Positions 24,170 to 36,034 are shown, counted from the first letter of the stretch. The stretch is DNA of 64,000 nt from Strigamia acuminata (GCA_949358305.1 OX442314.1:41362581-41426580); one strand, 5' to 3'. The notes: generated from the letters alone by a model not told the origin. Numbers and translations: made by a program.

Positions 24170-24640
24170 CTCTAGAATGTTTTAAAACACTTAAAACATC
24201 TTTAGAAAATTGTAAAACTCTTAAAACAAGTCTAAAAGATATATTTAAAGCTCTTAAAACATATTAAAAGCATTTCTAAAACAGTTTTAAAACTTTTAAA
24301 ACAGTTTTAAAACTTTTAAAACAGTTTTAAAACTTTTAAAACAGTTTTAAAACTTTTAAAACAGTTTTAAAACAAATCTAGAAGCCTAAAGCAGTTTTGA
24401 ACCTATATCAAATCTCCAAAAACACCTCAAAAACTGTTAAAACATCATTAACCTTCTTAAAACATCTTTAAAAACTCTCAAACCACCTTTTAAAACTACA
24501 AAAACATTTCAAAAACCTAAAAAAAAATATTTCAAAAACCTTAAAAAAATGTTTCAAAAACCTAAAAAAAAATCATCCAAACTCTTTAACCATCTTTAAA
24601 ACAAATTTCAAACTCCGAAAACATTTTCAGAACCCTTAAA
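24170..24640. repeat. AAAACTTTTAAAACAGTTTT tandem repeats
   Basis: A regular 20-bp unit repeats about five times at 24270-24375. Diverged AAACATCTTTAAAAC words lie on either side. Confidence 0.85.
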
Positions 24641-25009
24641 ACATCTTTCTCAACTATAATTACATACATTTGTGTACAAAGTGTATTTTTTAGTTTCCAG
24701 GTTGATCCGCCCATTACACAAAAAAAAAAAAAAAAAAAAAAAAACGAAAAAAAAAAAGAACATTTAAAAGTTAAATGAGTTGTATCGTTGAATGGAAACG
24801 CCTGCATTTGTTCAAACATATCCTCACTATCAATTGGACAAGAATTTTTCTCTTTTATCCCATAAAAACACAAAACTAAAAAATAAAAAATTTCAAAAAA
24901 AAAGCAAAAAAAAAAGGAAAACAAAAAATATTTGTTGATTTTTGTGTTAATCTTGTAATAGTTCATGGGAAAACTGCTGATAAGTGAAGAAGATTCTTCC
25001 TCCGATGAC

Positions 25010-25330
25010 CCCCTCACTGCCAAATTACGGGCCAAGTAGGTTCAGAGGCCCCTCCAAACAACAGGTGGGTGAGGCGACCAAGCGAAACGAACGCACGCGA
25101 CCCACAATTCCGAGCGACCAGCATACACATGGGAAAATAAATGATGGAAGTATTTGTTGAGGCCCGTGACGCGGCAGAAAACGAGATGTTAAATGTGGAT
25201 GGAGATGGAGAGAGAGAGAGAGAGAGAAGGGGCACTCGATCAGAACTCTCGTGTGATCCTATTAATTTTTTCTGGCGAGTCGAGAATTGAGAACTGGCGA
25301 AACGAGTAGGTGAGAGTCATGCACTAGTAA
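25010..25330. other. GC-richer non-coding island with (GA)n
   Basis: A short CpG-containing block with a GAGA run (GGAGAGAGAGAGAGAGAG, about 25207-25228). GAGA runs bind GAGA factor in insects, so this could be a regulatory module. No gene recognised. Confidence 0.25.
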
Positions 25331-25474
25331 GCGTGAAAACGGACCGAGAGAAAAGATACACAGTGGACACAGTGATGTTTAATGTTGTTGTTGTGTTAGA
25401 GCAATGTTTGTGTGTAGGATTGTACGATGAATAATGTTGTGGAAAATGTTTTGTCAATGTTGTGAATGTTTTTC

Positions 25475-25995
25475 ATAATTTATACACCATTTACACAACA
25501 TAGAGAATGATTTTCAACATTTTTACACCATTTACACAACTTAAAGAATGTTTTTCAACGTTTTTACACCATTTACACAACATGAAGAATGTTTTTCAAC
25601 ATTTTTACACAATTTACACAACATTAAGAATGTTTTCTAACATTTTTACACTATTTACACAATATGTGGAGTGTTTTCTGAATTTATACAATATTTACTC
25701 AACAAGAGGAATGTTTTCAACATTTTTACACCATTTACACAACTTAAAGAATGTTTTTCAACGTTTTTACACCATTTACACAACATAAAGGTTTTCAACA
25801 TTTTTACACCATTTACACAACTTAAAGGATGTTTTTTTTATTAACATTTTTACACCATTTACACAACATAAAGAATGTTTTCTAACATTTTTACACCATT
25901 TACACAGTATGTGGAGTGTTTTCTGAATTTATACAATATTTACTCAACATGAGGAATGTTTTTCAACATTTTTACACCATTTACACACTTACAGA
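25475..25995. repeat. Minisatellite, about 57-bp unit (CATTTTTACACCATTTACACAAC)
   Basis: About nine units with the core ATTTTTACACCATTTACACAA and a spacer AAGAATGTTTTTCAAC. Some units share a variant spacer (GTGGAGTGTTTTCTGAATTTAT), showing a higher-order arrangement. Confidence 0.9.
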
Positions 25996-26094
25996 AAAGT
26001 TTCACAACATTCTATATTGTTCAGTACTACACAACAACAATGTTGGACACAATATTTTGTCAACATAATGCTGGACAACCTTTTATAATATTTG

Positions 26095-26500
26095 GTAAAG
26101 ATCCACAACATTGATATAACAACAATGTTGTTCCCAGCATTTTTGTCAAAATTGTGAATATTATTCAAACTTTTAATTTAAGTTAACATCATTCACAACA
26201 CTTACATAAAATGTCCACAACATTGATTCAACAACAATGTTGTGTACACAGTACCACAACATTGATACAACAACAATGTTATGTACAGTACCACAACATT
26301 GATACAACAACAATGTCATGTACAGTATCAAAACATTGATGCAACAACAATGTTATGCACAATACCACAACATTGATACAACAACAACATTGTGTCGATT
26401 TATTTACAGTACCACAACATTGATACAAAAATAATGTTGTGTACAGTTTATGTACAGTTCCACACATTGATGCAATAATTGTGCACTTGTCAACACACTA
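26095..26500. repeat. Minisatellite, about 40-bp unit (CACAACATTGATACAACAACA)
   Basis: Around eight units of CCACAACATTGATACAACAACAATGTTRTGTACAGTA. Each unit holds an inverted ACAACATTG/CAATGTTGT pair, so the array is hairpin-prone. Confidence 0.9.
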
Positions 26501-26880
26501 AATGTTTTTCTATACATTTTTACAACATCTGCACAACATTGATCTGAATTTTTTTCCTCAATTTTTCCAACATCAATATTTTACACCTCAAAACAAACAA
26601 ACTTCCGGTTTTAACCCACCGGAAACACTCCAAAAACCACACCAAAATCGCTCACAACACGAACTAAAAACAAAAACAAAATCCCTTTATTCGTATTTTA
26701 TTTACCAAAATTAACAAATTGTCACTTTTAAGCGAATACGACGCATTCAGTCGTGACGATCATAAAGTATTCATCAAACTAAAATAACATGCAAATTTTC
26801 AATTGAGACAAACAAGGTCACGATAAACGAGATAGATAGGACGAAGCAAACACAAGGGGCGAAAAATAAAATGAAAAAAA
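26500..26880. other. Intergenic, AT-rich
   Basis: No gene or repeat was recognised between the minisatellite and the next GC-richer island. Confidence 0.35.
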
Positions 26881-26884
26881 AAAC

Positions 26885-27440
26885 GCGCGCATTCTCGCCC
26901 CCGCGTCCATTTATTGCATAATTCGAACGGAGGTTCTATCAATTGTCCCAAATGACCTCTTCGACCTTCGAATGGACGCCCGGCACGCGCCACTTGCGCC
27001 CACACGAACGGCGAGGCGAAATTCGGCGCCCAAAAATGGCCGCGACCTTGAGATGACGTATTGGGCGTGACGTCACGCGAGTCGAGTCCACACAACATAG
27101 GTGAGCAAAGTCGCCTTTTTCGATCGCAAAATATGCAAATGGGCATTGGGGGTGGTGTTGGCCAAGGTCACTGACCCCTCCTAAGCAAAAGCCGCGAGCA
27201 GAGCCAGTATCCAAGGACAACAAGAATGGGCGGAGCTCGAATCAGGTGTGCCAAAGAGTAGGGGGGGCCTGCGAAGGGAGTAAGTGAGATGATGACGTCG
27301 CAAGGTCATTGATTCGTATCGTGTTTGGGAATATTTGCGGTGATTTTGGCTGGAAATGGGTTTTTTGGACGGAAAAACGAGTGAGGTTTTTCGACGGGAA
27401 TTTTGGGGGTTGTGTGCCGACTTCGATGCGTCGTTCCCGG
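26885..27440. promoter_or_regulatory. CpG-rich island with a 14-bp palindromic CRE
   Basis: GCGTGACGTCACGC at 27065-27078 is a perfect 14-bp palindrome with a full CRE at its centre. AAAATGGCCGCGACC just upstream resembles a YY1/Pho site. No coding exon is recognisable on either strand. Candidate promoter of an unseen transcript or a distal element of the Egr/Stripe locus. Confidence 0.3.
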
Positions 27441-28330
27441 CGAGGCGATAGTCATTTTCCCGCAGAATTTTTTTTTTTAAGTTTTTAAAAAAAAAAATAT
27501 TTTATATTGGAGTATTGATGAATTGTTCGTAAAATATGTTTGTTTTGAATTTTACGAGTTGAAATAATTATAATTTATAAAAATGTTTATTTTATTTTAT
27601 TTCTTTAATGAAAACAAAATGTACGGGAAAATTAGTCCGGCTCGGCCGCTCCCAACGCATCGTGCGCGGCATACCAAAACCGCAAATCCCGTACAATTCA
27701 TCACATCTAAATTTCTAAATAAATACTCTTTTTTTGATTTTTTTTTCACAACAAAACCAACAGATTATGATTCAACGTTTGTTTATTTTCAATAAACCGA
27801 CGATTAATCATATATTTGTATACATTTTTTTCCCTCAATTAAGTTTGGCAACTTCACTTGTCAAGTGCGGCGACAGGACAATAGGAAGGGAACGAGAACG
27901 CGCGTGACACTGCGGTCAATGCGGGAGTCACTCGCACGGGCCATTCACCCCTCGGGACGCACGCGTAAATCAAGGTGTTATCGGCGACCCCCATCGGATG
28001 GCGCCTCACGAGCACCACTCGAGCAGAACTGAAAGAGCAAGTCCATAAAGGGGTAAACCTCCGTATAAGCACGATAAACGGTAATGGAATTTCCTACTAA
28101 AGCGAGTATTTGATTTTCTAATCTGCGGTTTTCGTCTATTATTCAGCGGAGATGTTTTTGTTGGTTTGGGTCAGATCTTTGTTGTTTGCAGATAAGTTAT
28201 CGGTTTAATTTGGCGCCAATTTTCTTGGGTGACCCCTTTTGATGATCCATGTTTTGAGGATTTGTAATGTGTTTTTAGAGGTTTAGATGGAGGGAGGAAA
28301 TGATGGAAAATTTGGGGGTTTGGTGGGATA
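27441..28330. other. Intergenic with a small GC-richer patch
   Basis: AT-rich except for 27860-28060, which is CpG-containing and lacks a believable protein frame. Confidence 0.35.
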
Positions 28331-28688
28331 GAGTCGGATCTCGTTATAACGAACTGCGGTGTAACGGATTTTTTTTTGTAACGAATAGTTAGGAATGGAT
28401 TGGTTGGGTGGTTGGTGTTGAAAAATTTTGGGACGGTCGAAACTCGTTATAACGAATTTATAGGACCCATAAAATCGGTTTGTTGTAATGATAATTTGTT
28501 ATAACGAATTTTTTTTTACATGGTGTTCTATGGGAACCAACCAAATGGGCGATTTTTACATATTCGTTATAAGGAATAATTCGTTTTATCGCGATTCGTT
28601 GTAAGGAGATTTGATTGTTTAACGATTTTTTGTTATAACGAATCGATCTTTTTGGGTCTCTTGCGATTCGTTATAAGGGGGTTGAGTG
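28331..28688. mobile_element. Pogo/Tigger-like MITE
   Basis: The ends are flanked by TA and read GAGTCGGATCTCGTTATAACG on the left and, on the other strand, CACTCAACCCCCTTATAACG on the right. Many internal TCGTTATAACGAA palindromes are present. Such ends are typical of pogo/Tigger-derived elements. There is no transposase. Confidence 0.5.
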
Positions 28689-28699
28689 TATTTATTTTT

Positions 28700-29170
28700 T
28701 TTTTGGATTTTTATGGTTTTAGAAATTTGTTTTATGGATTTTTATGGTTTTAGAAATTTGTTTTATGGATTTTTATGGTTTTAGAAATTTGTTTTATGGA
28801 TTTTTATGGTTTTAGAAATTTGTTTTATGGATTTTTATGGTTTTAGAAATTTGTTTTATGGATTTTTATAGTTTTAGAAATTTGTTTTATGGATTTTTAT
28901 GGTTTTAGAAATTTGTTTTATGGATTTTTATGGTTTTAGAAATTTGTTTTATGGATTTTTATGGTTTTAGAAATTTGTTTTATGGATTTTTATGGTTTTA
29001 GAAATTTGTTTTATGGATTTTTATAGTTTTAGAAATTTGTTTTATGGATTTTTATGGTTTTAGAAATTTGTTTTATGGATTTTTATGGTTTTAGAAATTT
29101 GTTTTATGGATTTTTATGGTTTTAGAAATTTGTTTTATGGATTTTTATGGTTTTAGAAATTTGTTTTTAA
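28700..29170. repeat. 31-bp satellite (GATTTTTATGGTTTTAGAAA)
   Basis: About fifteen nearly identical units of GATTTTTATGGTTTTAGAAATTTGTTTTATG; only two units carry ATAG for ATGG. Diverged units continue to about 29350. The uniformity suggests recent expansion. Confidence 0.95.
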
Positions 29171-29349
29171 GTATTTTTACAATTTTGGCCATTTGTTTTA
29201 AGGATCCTTACAGTTTTGAATGTTTTTTTTTATGGATTTTTACAGTTTTGTAAATTTGTTTTATGGATTTTTGTAGTTTTAGAAATTTGTTTTATGGATT
29301 TTTACAATTTTGGCCATTTGTTTTAAGGATTCTTACAGTTTTGTAAATT

Positions 29350-31240
29350 GAGTTTATGTAATTTTATGATTTTAGAAGTTTGTTATTGTTACATTTGTTT
29401 TCCATTTATTTTAAATAAGTAGGCAGATTCAGATGTTTTTTTTTTTTACATGATTTTTAATTTTGGAAATTCATTTTATAATTTCTAAAAAAAAAAATTT
29501 ATTTTTGGATATTTGTTTTGTAATTTTGAAATTCCAAAATTGTAAATTTATAAGATTTTTAAAAACAAATTCTAAAATTGTAAAATTTGTAAAAAAAAAT
29601 AAATTCCAAAACTGTAAAATTTGTAAAAAAAATAAACTCCAATACTGTAAAATTTATAAAAATAAATTCCTAAACTCTAAAATTTACATAAAAAAATTTA
29701 TACATTTCACAATTGTACAAATATAAAAAAAATATTATTAAAAAAAAAAACCAATCTTCGAATACATTTCCAATTCCAATTCAATTTCTCATTTATTCCC
29801 ACAATCCAAACCATCCAAACCCAAATATAAAATCCAAAAAAACGTACGCTCAAAGACTATATCGTAGTATCCAAGCTCAAGGACGACAAACCATTTCCAC
29901 CTGTTGTCATGGAAACCTTCATTCATCTCGCTGCAAAAATCGATATTCAGTGACGTCTTTCTTACGTGGGCGTCATTCACAGAACTATATGTTTAACAAG
30001 TTGACGCTAATCTACTACCATACTATTAGATATTTGTACACATGACCTTCGCCACCACTAAAAAATAAATAAAAAAATAAAATTTCACCCAACAAAACAA
30101 AAACAAATTCAAAAAAATTTCAAAATCCAATTTATTTTCAGACAGTACGTAATGATTCTAATAACAGCATTTTGTAACCAAGACGAGTTAAGGAAAAATT
30201 TAAGTAAATAATAAAATGTAAAGACTGGTTGAGAGCCAATTAAGGAGATGACAACAGGATGTGTACATCCACATCCAGTAATGGGCGCGTCGTAAAGGTC
30301 AAATGGAAGAATCATTAAATGGATCATGTCGAAAACAAAACTCTACCCAATAAAATAAAATAGAAAAATATAAAAAATAAAATAACATTCCATTTAATTA
30401 CAAACTAATCGCCCTCTCGTGCCAAAACTCGAAATTTATTAATATATACGAGTGAACTAATATATTTAATTGTATCGTAGACACGATTCCTTGTCCCGTC
30501 TTGTCTGCCGTGTCTCTCCGATCGGGTATTTTGAAAAGGTGGAATGCTCGAAATAACACTAAAATTCGTCTTTTAATATGGAAAAAAATTGAGTCTAAGT
30601 TTGTCGGTCCTCGTAATCTTTTCGTTTTAATTTGATTTTGAGTAAATGATTAGAAAAAAGATAAATTTTCGGCTTGCTGTGTCATTCTGGTTTTTGTTTT
30701 CCGAAAGCCAGGCTGCAGCAATCGGTTAGAAAGTTGCGGCATTTCGCCACCAGACTCAAGCACTCGCTGTACGGCCACGAATAACATTGTGGTTAACCAA
30801 ACCAATCGATGAAACAAACCCACTGACATTGCGTGTCTACTACGCCGCATCTGTTGAAGGTCCAATTAATATACAAATACAAAAATGCTTGATATTTGAA
30901 CACAGGGTGATACTCATTCAAACCACACAGAAAGCACATGGTTAGTGAATCAAAAAGTCCGTGCAATTAGATCATGAAATTGATTGTTTTAGGAGAAAAC
31001 GGAAATCGACACGCAGAACCGAAGTTTGGTAGTGAAAGCGTGCCGATCACTTGAGAATGTCCGATCACAGAATTAAGCAGCAATCTGAGAAAGACTGTTT
31101 ATCTTGGAATGTTACTACCTAGAGTTCAGTCCATTAAGATCAGTATCAACGTGTTAATTTACTAGCTTTAAACCATACACAAGCATTGGCTACAGCTGTT
31201 ATGAATGGTTTGGAAAATTGTTTTGATCGTTAGTTCTCAG
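29350..31240. other. Intergenic; short GC-richer islands at 29850-30000 and 30200-30340
   Basis: Mostly A/T-rich. GTTGTCATGGAAAC at 29903-29916 fits an RFX X-box. The 30200-30340 island has AATTAA and AAAGGTCAAA words. A further unrecognised non-repetitive stretch spans 30640-31240. No gene is supported. Confidence 0.35.
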
Positions 31241-31245
31241 ACAGT

Positions 31246-31377
31246 TGTGATATTGTGTGAAATGACTGACATGCGCTCCATTCCAATGCTCGCTAGCAAG
31301 TGCTCTTTAATTCTCTAAACGGCCTTGTCATCGGCCTTGATCACTAACGCCATCTAGTGGCCTATTACAACACTACA
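31246..31377 (-). repeat. 3' LTR of the gypsy element
   Basis: 132 bp, TG...CA ends on the minus strand, identical to 35903-36034. Confidence 0.93.
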
Positions 31378-31512
31378 TCCCTCCCCCCAATACAACTGTA
31401 ATAAATTAGAATAAAAGAATGTACAATATTAATTTACAATTCGAGCACAAAACATTATCACATCAAATATTAAATTTCACAATAAAGTCACTATTTTCAC
31501 CAAATTGTTCCT

Positions 31513-34500
31513 TCACCATTTCTTCTTATTTCTTCCCCGTTTCACCTTCGTTGGCACAAAGTCCCCGTACCGGGCAGGTGGCTTGCCCTGCGTCGTCCTC
31601 GACGATCGCCTCAGATTCATCGGTAATTCAACGTGTTGTGGTGGTTCATCCTGGAGCACCGGCTCGACGTGGGACATCCGCTCTCTTTGTAGACCCAGCT
31701 CCTCCTCCGGGATCGCCAACATTTCCATTTGGCGCGCTGGAATCGGCTCCACCTGAGGTGCCAGCTCCCTCCTCATCTCCTCCTGCGTCTCCCCTCTCTC
31801 TTCCTCTACGCACTCCTCTCTCCGCTCCTCCTCAAATTCTCGATCCTCTTTCTCCCTCTCTTCGCCCTGCAACTTTTTGAAGAACGAGGAGTTCCGTACG
31901 ATGTTCTGTGAGCCTCTGCACGCTCTAATCTGGGAGCCCACAATCGAAACTATCTTAAATGGTACTGGGTCATACGGGGATATTAGTTTATTCGTTTTCC
32001 TTCTCTTAACCAAAACCAAATCTCCCACTGTCAATCCATGCTCCTTAACTTGTCTCTTTTCGTCCGCCAGTCTTTTCATTTCCGTCTTTCTCTCTTCGTC
32101 CCTTTTTCTCACTAACTTATCCTCCTGTAATGCGAAAATTTGTGGCAACCTCGTCTTAATCGGTCGGCTAAATAACAATTCTGCCGGCGGAACACCCGTT
32201 GTTGTGTGCGGCGTTGCTCTATAATTGAGTAAGAATTCACAAATTTCTTCGTGCCATTTCTTACCCTCCGTCACAGCCGCCAGGATCGCCTTATTTAAAG
32301 TCCTCATGAAGCGTTCGGCTTCGCCGTTGGCCTCTGGCCATAGCGGCGTCACCCGCTGATGCCGTATGCCCATGTCTTTCACGAACTCGGCGAATTCGCC
32401 TGATGCAAATGGCGGCCCGTTATCCGATTTAATAACTTCTGGGATGCCCAGTTCAGAAAATCGCTTCTTCATCAAATTAATCACTCCCCGGGCTCCCGTT
32501 GACGCGACTCCATCGACGAATGGGAATCGAGAATATTCGTCGATTAATACGCATAAGATCTTCCCATCTGGGAATGGGCCCAGGAAATCTACGGCGAGTC
32601 GCTGCCACGGCCTATCTGGAAGCTCCGTCATAACCAATGGCGTCCTCGTTCGTATCGGCACGCAAGCCTGGCACGGCAGGCATCCCGCCACCGCTCGCTC
32701 GACTCGCGCATCTAACCCGGGAAACCATATTTTTTGTCGTAACAGCACCTTCGTTTTCACGATTCCCTGGTGCCCCCGGTGCGCCAGGGTTATCACTGCA
32801 TCTCTTAGTTGTTCCGGGATGACGATCCGGTCTCCCCGCAAAACGATTCCGTCCACCGAACTCGTTAATTCGTCCTGCAAAAGTCTAAACGGTTTTAAAC
32901 CCTCCTGTTTCCATAACCTGTCCCGTTCGCCTCCCGTGCACTGTAACGTCGTCCTTAACAACTGCAATTCCTTGTCCTCCGCCGTTGCCTTCGCGATCTG
33001 TTCCCGCGTCAATGAACTCGGCATGCGCGTTCTCACAACGAAATTGACGTAACGCTCGACCGCTCGTGACATTGTTACACCGCATCCCTTCTCCGCTCCC
33101 GAATGCCGCGACATATAGTCGCTTGGATTCGAAGCCCCTTTTGTGTATTTAACTTCAAACACGTATTGTTGTATGCGCAAGCAGAGGCGTTCTATTCTCG
33201 CGGACGGTCGCGACTTCCGATTCCCGAAAATGCTAATGAGAGGCTTATGATCTGTAAAAAGCACAAAAGTTATTCCGTATAAATATAAATAAAAATGTTC
33301 GATGGCCCACACGGCCGCTAAAGTCTCTCGTTCGATTTGAGAATATCTTTTCTCCACTTCTGTTAGTGTGCGACTTGCGTAGGCCACGACCCGCGGTTCC
33401 GTATCTGCCCCCTTAATCTGGGCTAAAATCGCTCCCAGCCCATTCGGGCCCGCATCGACCGTCAGATGGATCCTGGCCGTTGGGTCGTAGTATGCCAATA
33501 CACTCTTATTTCCTAATTGTCCTTTAATTTCCGCCCACGCCGTCTGTTGATCTTTTCCCCAAACGAACGCTGCGTTGGCCTTCTTTGCCACGTCTCGCAA
33601 TGGCTTCAACATATCCGCCATGTTTCTGACGAATCGCGCACAATAGATGACCATTCCTAACAGGCTTTTCGCCTCAGCAACTGACTTCGGGGGTTCCATT
33701 CTTTCTACCGCCTCCACCTTACGCGGGTCTATAGAAATGCCACTGGCCGAAAACACGTGGCCGAAGAAAACAATTCTGCCGCGGCGCAGCTCACACTTTT
33801 CCTCGTTCAGCGTCAGGCCTTTATCCTCCAATCGTCTCAACACCGCGTGCATCGCTGCGTCATGTGCCTCGCCCGTTTTTCCTACAACGAAAATGTCATC
33901 GACAATGTTTATGCAATTAGGCAAACCTTCGATCACTTGTCGGATCGTGTCCTGGAACAGTTCCGACGCTGAATTGATGCCAAACAGCAGCCGTTTGAAA
34001 CGAAATAATCCTACGTGAGTCGCAAATACTGTGTATTTGCGCGACTCCCCGTCAAGTTCCACTTGATTAAAACCGTGGTTCAAGTCCAATTTTGAAAACA
34101 AGACGGCTCCTTCCGCTACCGCAATCACATCTTCTAATCGTGGTGACGTATGTCTCACCCGTTTGATAGCTCTATTGACCTCTCGCGCATCCACACACAG
34201 GCGAATGGCGTCGGGATCGGGGTCCCTTGGCTTATCCACACAATGGATCGGCGATACCCATGGCGTCGGGCCCATCCCCTCATCAATTCGCTCAATGACG
34301 TCCATTTGTAACAACCTGTCCAGCTCCTTCTCCACCTTTTTTCTTAAATGGAACGGGATAGGACGGTATCTCTGGGCTACCGGCGCCACATCTTCATCCA
34401 CGTGCAGGTGTATCTGGTAGTCCTTCAGCTTACCTACGCCCCGAAAGAGCTTCGGATATTGCTTCTTAATCTCCTCTTCCAAAGTCGTTTGTTGGACACT

Positions 34501-35790
34501 ATTCACCACTTTCACTATACCCAAACGCTTAGCTGTTTCATAATTTAATAACGAATCCCCCGGGCGGTCAACAACATAAGCCGTCGTTGTCACACTTTCC
34601 TCTTCCCATCGTAATACCAACTCCATCCGCCCCAACAGCGGCAACGGTTCCGACGACCCGTATGTAAACAGTTTGGCTCGACTCACTTGTAACGTCGGTT
34701 TAAATGCCATATTCCTATAAATCTCTCTCCCCAAAATGTTTACCGACGTCCCCGAATCAACGACGAACTTCACCTTGTGGTTTTCCTTTCCCACCGTCAA
34801 CCGCACTTCGGGCATGTTGTTCTTTCTCGTATTTCCGTCCGTACACAGTCCAATCGTGAATAAATCCCCTTCATCATCGTCCCACTCTCTCTCTCGTTCG
34901 TAATTCACTATATTCACCTTCTGTCTGCCCTCCGTCGACTCTGTTTGCTTCGCGCGACAAAATCGCACAAAATGCCCCGTTTTTCCGCATCCTCTACACG
35001 TGACACCCCTCGCTGGGCAGTCTTGCGGGCTCGGATGTGGCCAGTTTCTCCCGCAATTAAAGCACCGTCTGCCTGCCGCTCCCACCGATCCACTTCGAGA
35101 TCCGCCCGTCGCAAATTCGCTCCGCCGATTCTCCATACTACTGTTCGTCCTTTTGCGGGCATTCTCCATTTTACGTACCAAATTTACCTCGACTGGCGTC
35201 TCCTTATCTCCTCCCTCCATTTGCCTTGCTTGCCATTCCGATGCTTCGTAGCCACGGCCCATATCAAGAAGCTGCTTCAACGTCAAAGTATCGTCGCGTA
35301 ACCCCTGTCGACGTAGGCGATTCATACTTGTCCCCAATATAAGCTGCGATTTGATCTCTCTGTCATCGTCGTGGAACTCGCATCCCACCGCCAGGTGTCG
35401 TAGGCGCATCTGATATCTATCTAAAGTCTCATTCGTCTCTTGCCGAGACACACGGAAAGTATACACACAGAATTCCTTATTTTTAGTCGGAATAAAATAA
35501 GTTGTTAAAGCCTCTTTTACCGATTTATAATCCTTCACCGCAATTGTCAAGGTCTCGTACACTGTAAACACTTCTTCCCCTGCTTGATGTAATAAAGTCG
35601 CCATTTTTCTGTTATCGTCCGTAATTCCCGCCGCTATTAAATACATCTCCAACCTGCTCAACCATCTCTTCCACCGCTGTGACTGCGTCGTGGTCTCACC
35701 GTGCACGTCAAACGGAGGAATACCGGTTGTTTGCACGAAACTTGCCACGCCCACCGTCGCCACGGCTGTGGGCTTCGTCTCTTCCGCCAT
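31513..35790 (-). CDS. Gag-Pol polyprotein, Ty3/gypsy, intact
   Basis: A single 1425-aa frame without stops or shifts. Domain order is as follows. Gag region is about 1-240. Two CCHC zinc knuckles lie at 243-278 (CFNCGRNW..., CRGCGKTGHFVRFC). The aspartic protease has DSG at 345-347. Reverse transcriptase is about 490-670 with IVDDIFV at 629-635. RNase H is about 770-890 (LTVDAGPNGLG, TDHKP). The integrase HHCC zinc site is 1004-1043. The catalytic triad D1068, D1123, E1159 has the usual D-x35-E spacing. An acidic tail follows. RT-RNaseH-integrase order is that of Ty3/gypsy. Gag and Pol share one frame with no visible frameshift site. The clade is not assigned. The start Met is the first in frame after the putative primer site. 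Confidence 0.95.
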   Translation of the reverse strand: MAEETKPTAVATVGVASFVQTTGIPPFDVHGETTTQSQRWKRWLSRLEMYLIAAGITDDNRKMATLLHQAGEEVFTVYETLTIAVKDYKSVKEALTTYFIPTKNKEFCVYTFRVSRQETNETLDRYQMRLRHLAVGCEFHDDDREIKSQLILGTSMNRLRRQGLRDDTLTLKQLLDMGRGYEASEWQARQMEGGDKETPVEVNLVRKMENARKRTNSSMENRRSEFATGGSRSGSVGAAGRRCFNCGRNWPHPSPQDCPARGVTCRGCGKTGHFVRFCRAKQTESTEGRQKVNIVNYEREREWDDDEGDLFTIGLCTDGNTRKNNMPEVRLTVGKENHKVKFVVDSGTSVNILGREIYRNMAFKPTLQVSRAKLFTYGSSEPLPLLGRMELVLRWEEESVTTTAYVVDRPGDSLLNYETAKRLGIVKVVNSVQQTTLEEEIKKQYPKLFRGVGKLKDYQIHLHVDEDVAPVAQRYRPIPFHLRKKVEKELDRLLQMDVIERIDEGMGPTPWVSPIHCVDKPRDPDPDAIRLCVDAREVNRAIKRVRHTSPRLEDVIAVAEGAVLFSKLDLNHGFNQVELDGESRKYTVFATHVGLFRFKRLLFGINSASELFQDTIRQVIEGLPNCINIVDDIFVVGKTGEAHDAAMHAVLRRLEDKGLTLNEEKCELRRGRIVFFGHVFSASGISIDPRKVEAVERMEPPKSVAEAKSLLGMVIYCARFVRNMADMLKPLRDVAKKANAAFVWGKDQQTAWAEIKGQLGNKSVLAYYDPTARIHLTVDAGPNGLGAILAQIKGADTEPRVVAYASRTLTEVEKRYSQIERETLAAVWAIEHFYLYLYGITFVLFTDHKPLISIFGNRKSRPSARIERLCLRIQQYVFEVKYTKGASNPSDYMSRHSGAEKGCGVTMSRAVERYVNFVVRTRMPSSLTREQIAKATAEDKELQLLRTTLQCTGGERDRLWKQEGLKPFRLLQDELTSSVDGIVLRGDRIVIPEQLRDAVITLAHRGHQGIVKTKVLLRQKIWFPGLDARVERAVAGCLPCQACVPIRTRTPLVMTELPDRPWQRLAVDFLGPFPDGKILCVLIDEYSRFPFVDGVASTGARGVINLMKKRFSELGIPEVIKSDNGPPFASGEFAEFVKDMGIRHQRVTPLWPEANGEAERFMRTLNKAILAAVTEGKKWHEEICEFLLNYRATPHTTTGVPPAELLFSRPIKTRLPQIFALQEDKLVRKRDEERKTEMKRLADEKRQVKEHGLTVGDLVLVKRRKTNKLISPYDPVPFKIVSIVGSQIRACRGSQNIVRNSSFFKKLQGEEREKEDREFEEERREECVEEERGETQEEMRRELAPQVEPIPARQMEMLAIPEEELGLQRERMSHVEPVLQDEPPQHVELPMNLRRSSRTTQGKPPARYGDFVPTKVKRGRNKKKW

Positions 35791-35902
35791 GACAGTGAAT
35801 CAGCTCAATCGTTATTTTCAACACGAAAAAAACTCACGCACCATCGCTTCAAAAGTCACTAAATGTCCAATCCCACGTATGCACTTTTCATCTCGTCGCC
35901 AA

Positions 35903-36034
35903 TGTGATATTGTGTGAAATGACTGACATGCGCTCCATTCCAATGCTCGCTAGCAAGTGCTCTTTAATTCTCTAAACGGCCTTGTCATCGGCCTTGATCA
36001 CTAACGCCATCTAGTGGCCTATTACAACACTACA
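35903..36034 (-). repeat. 5' LTR of the gypsy element
   Basis: 132 bp, identical to the 3' LTR; it precedes the Gag-Pol frame on the minus strand. Confidence 0.93.

Noticed and set aside
31513-35790. An envelope gene making the gypsy element an errantivirus-like agent
   Set aside because: No third frame lies between the Pol end and the 3' LTR; only about 130 bp of non-coding DNA remains there.
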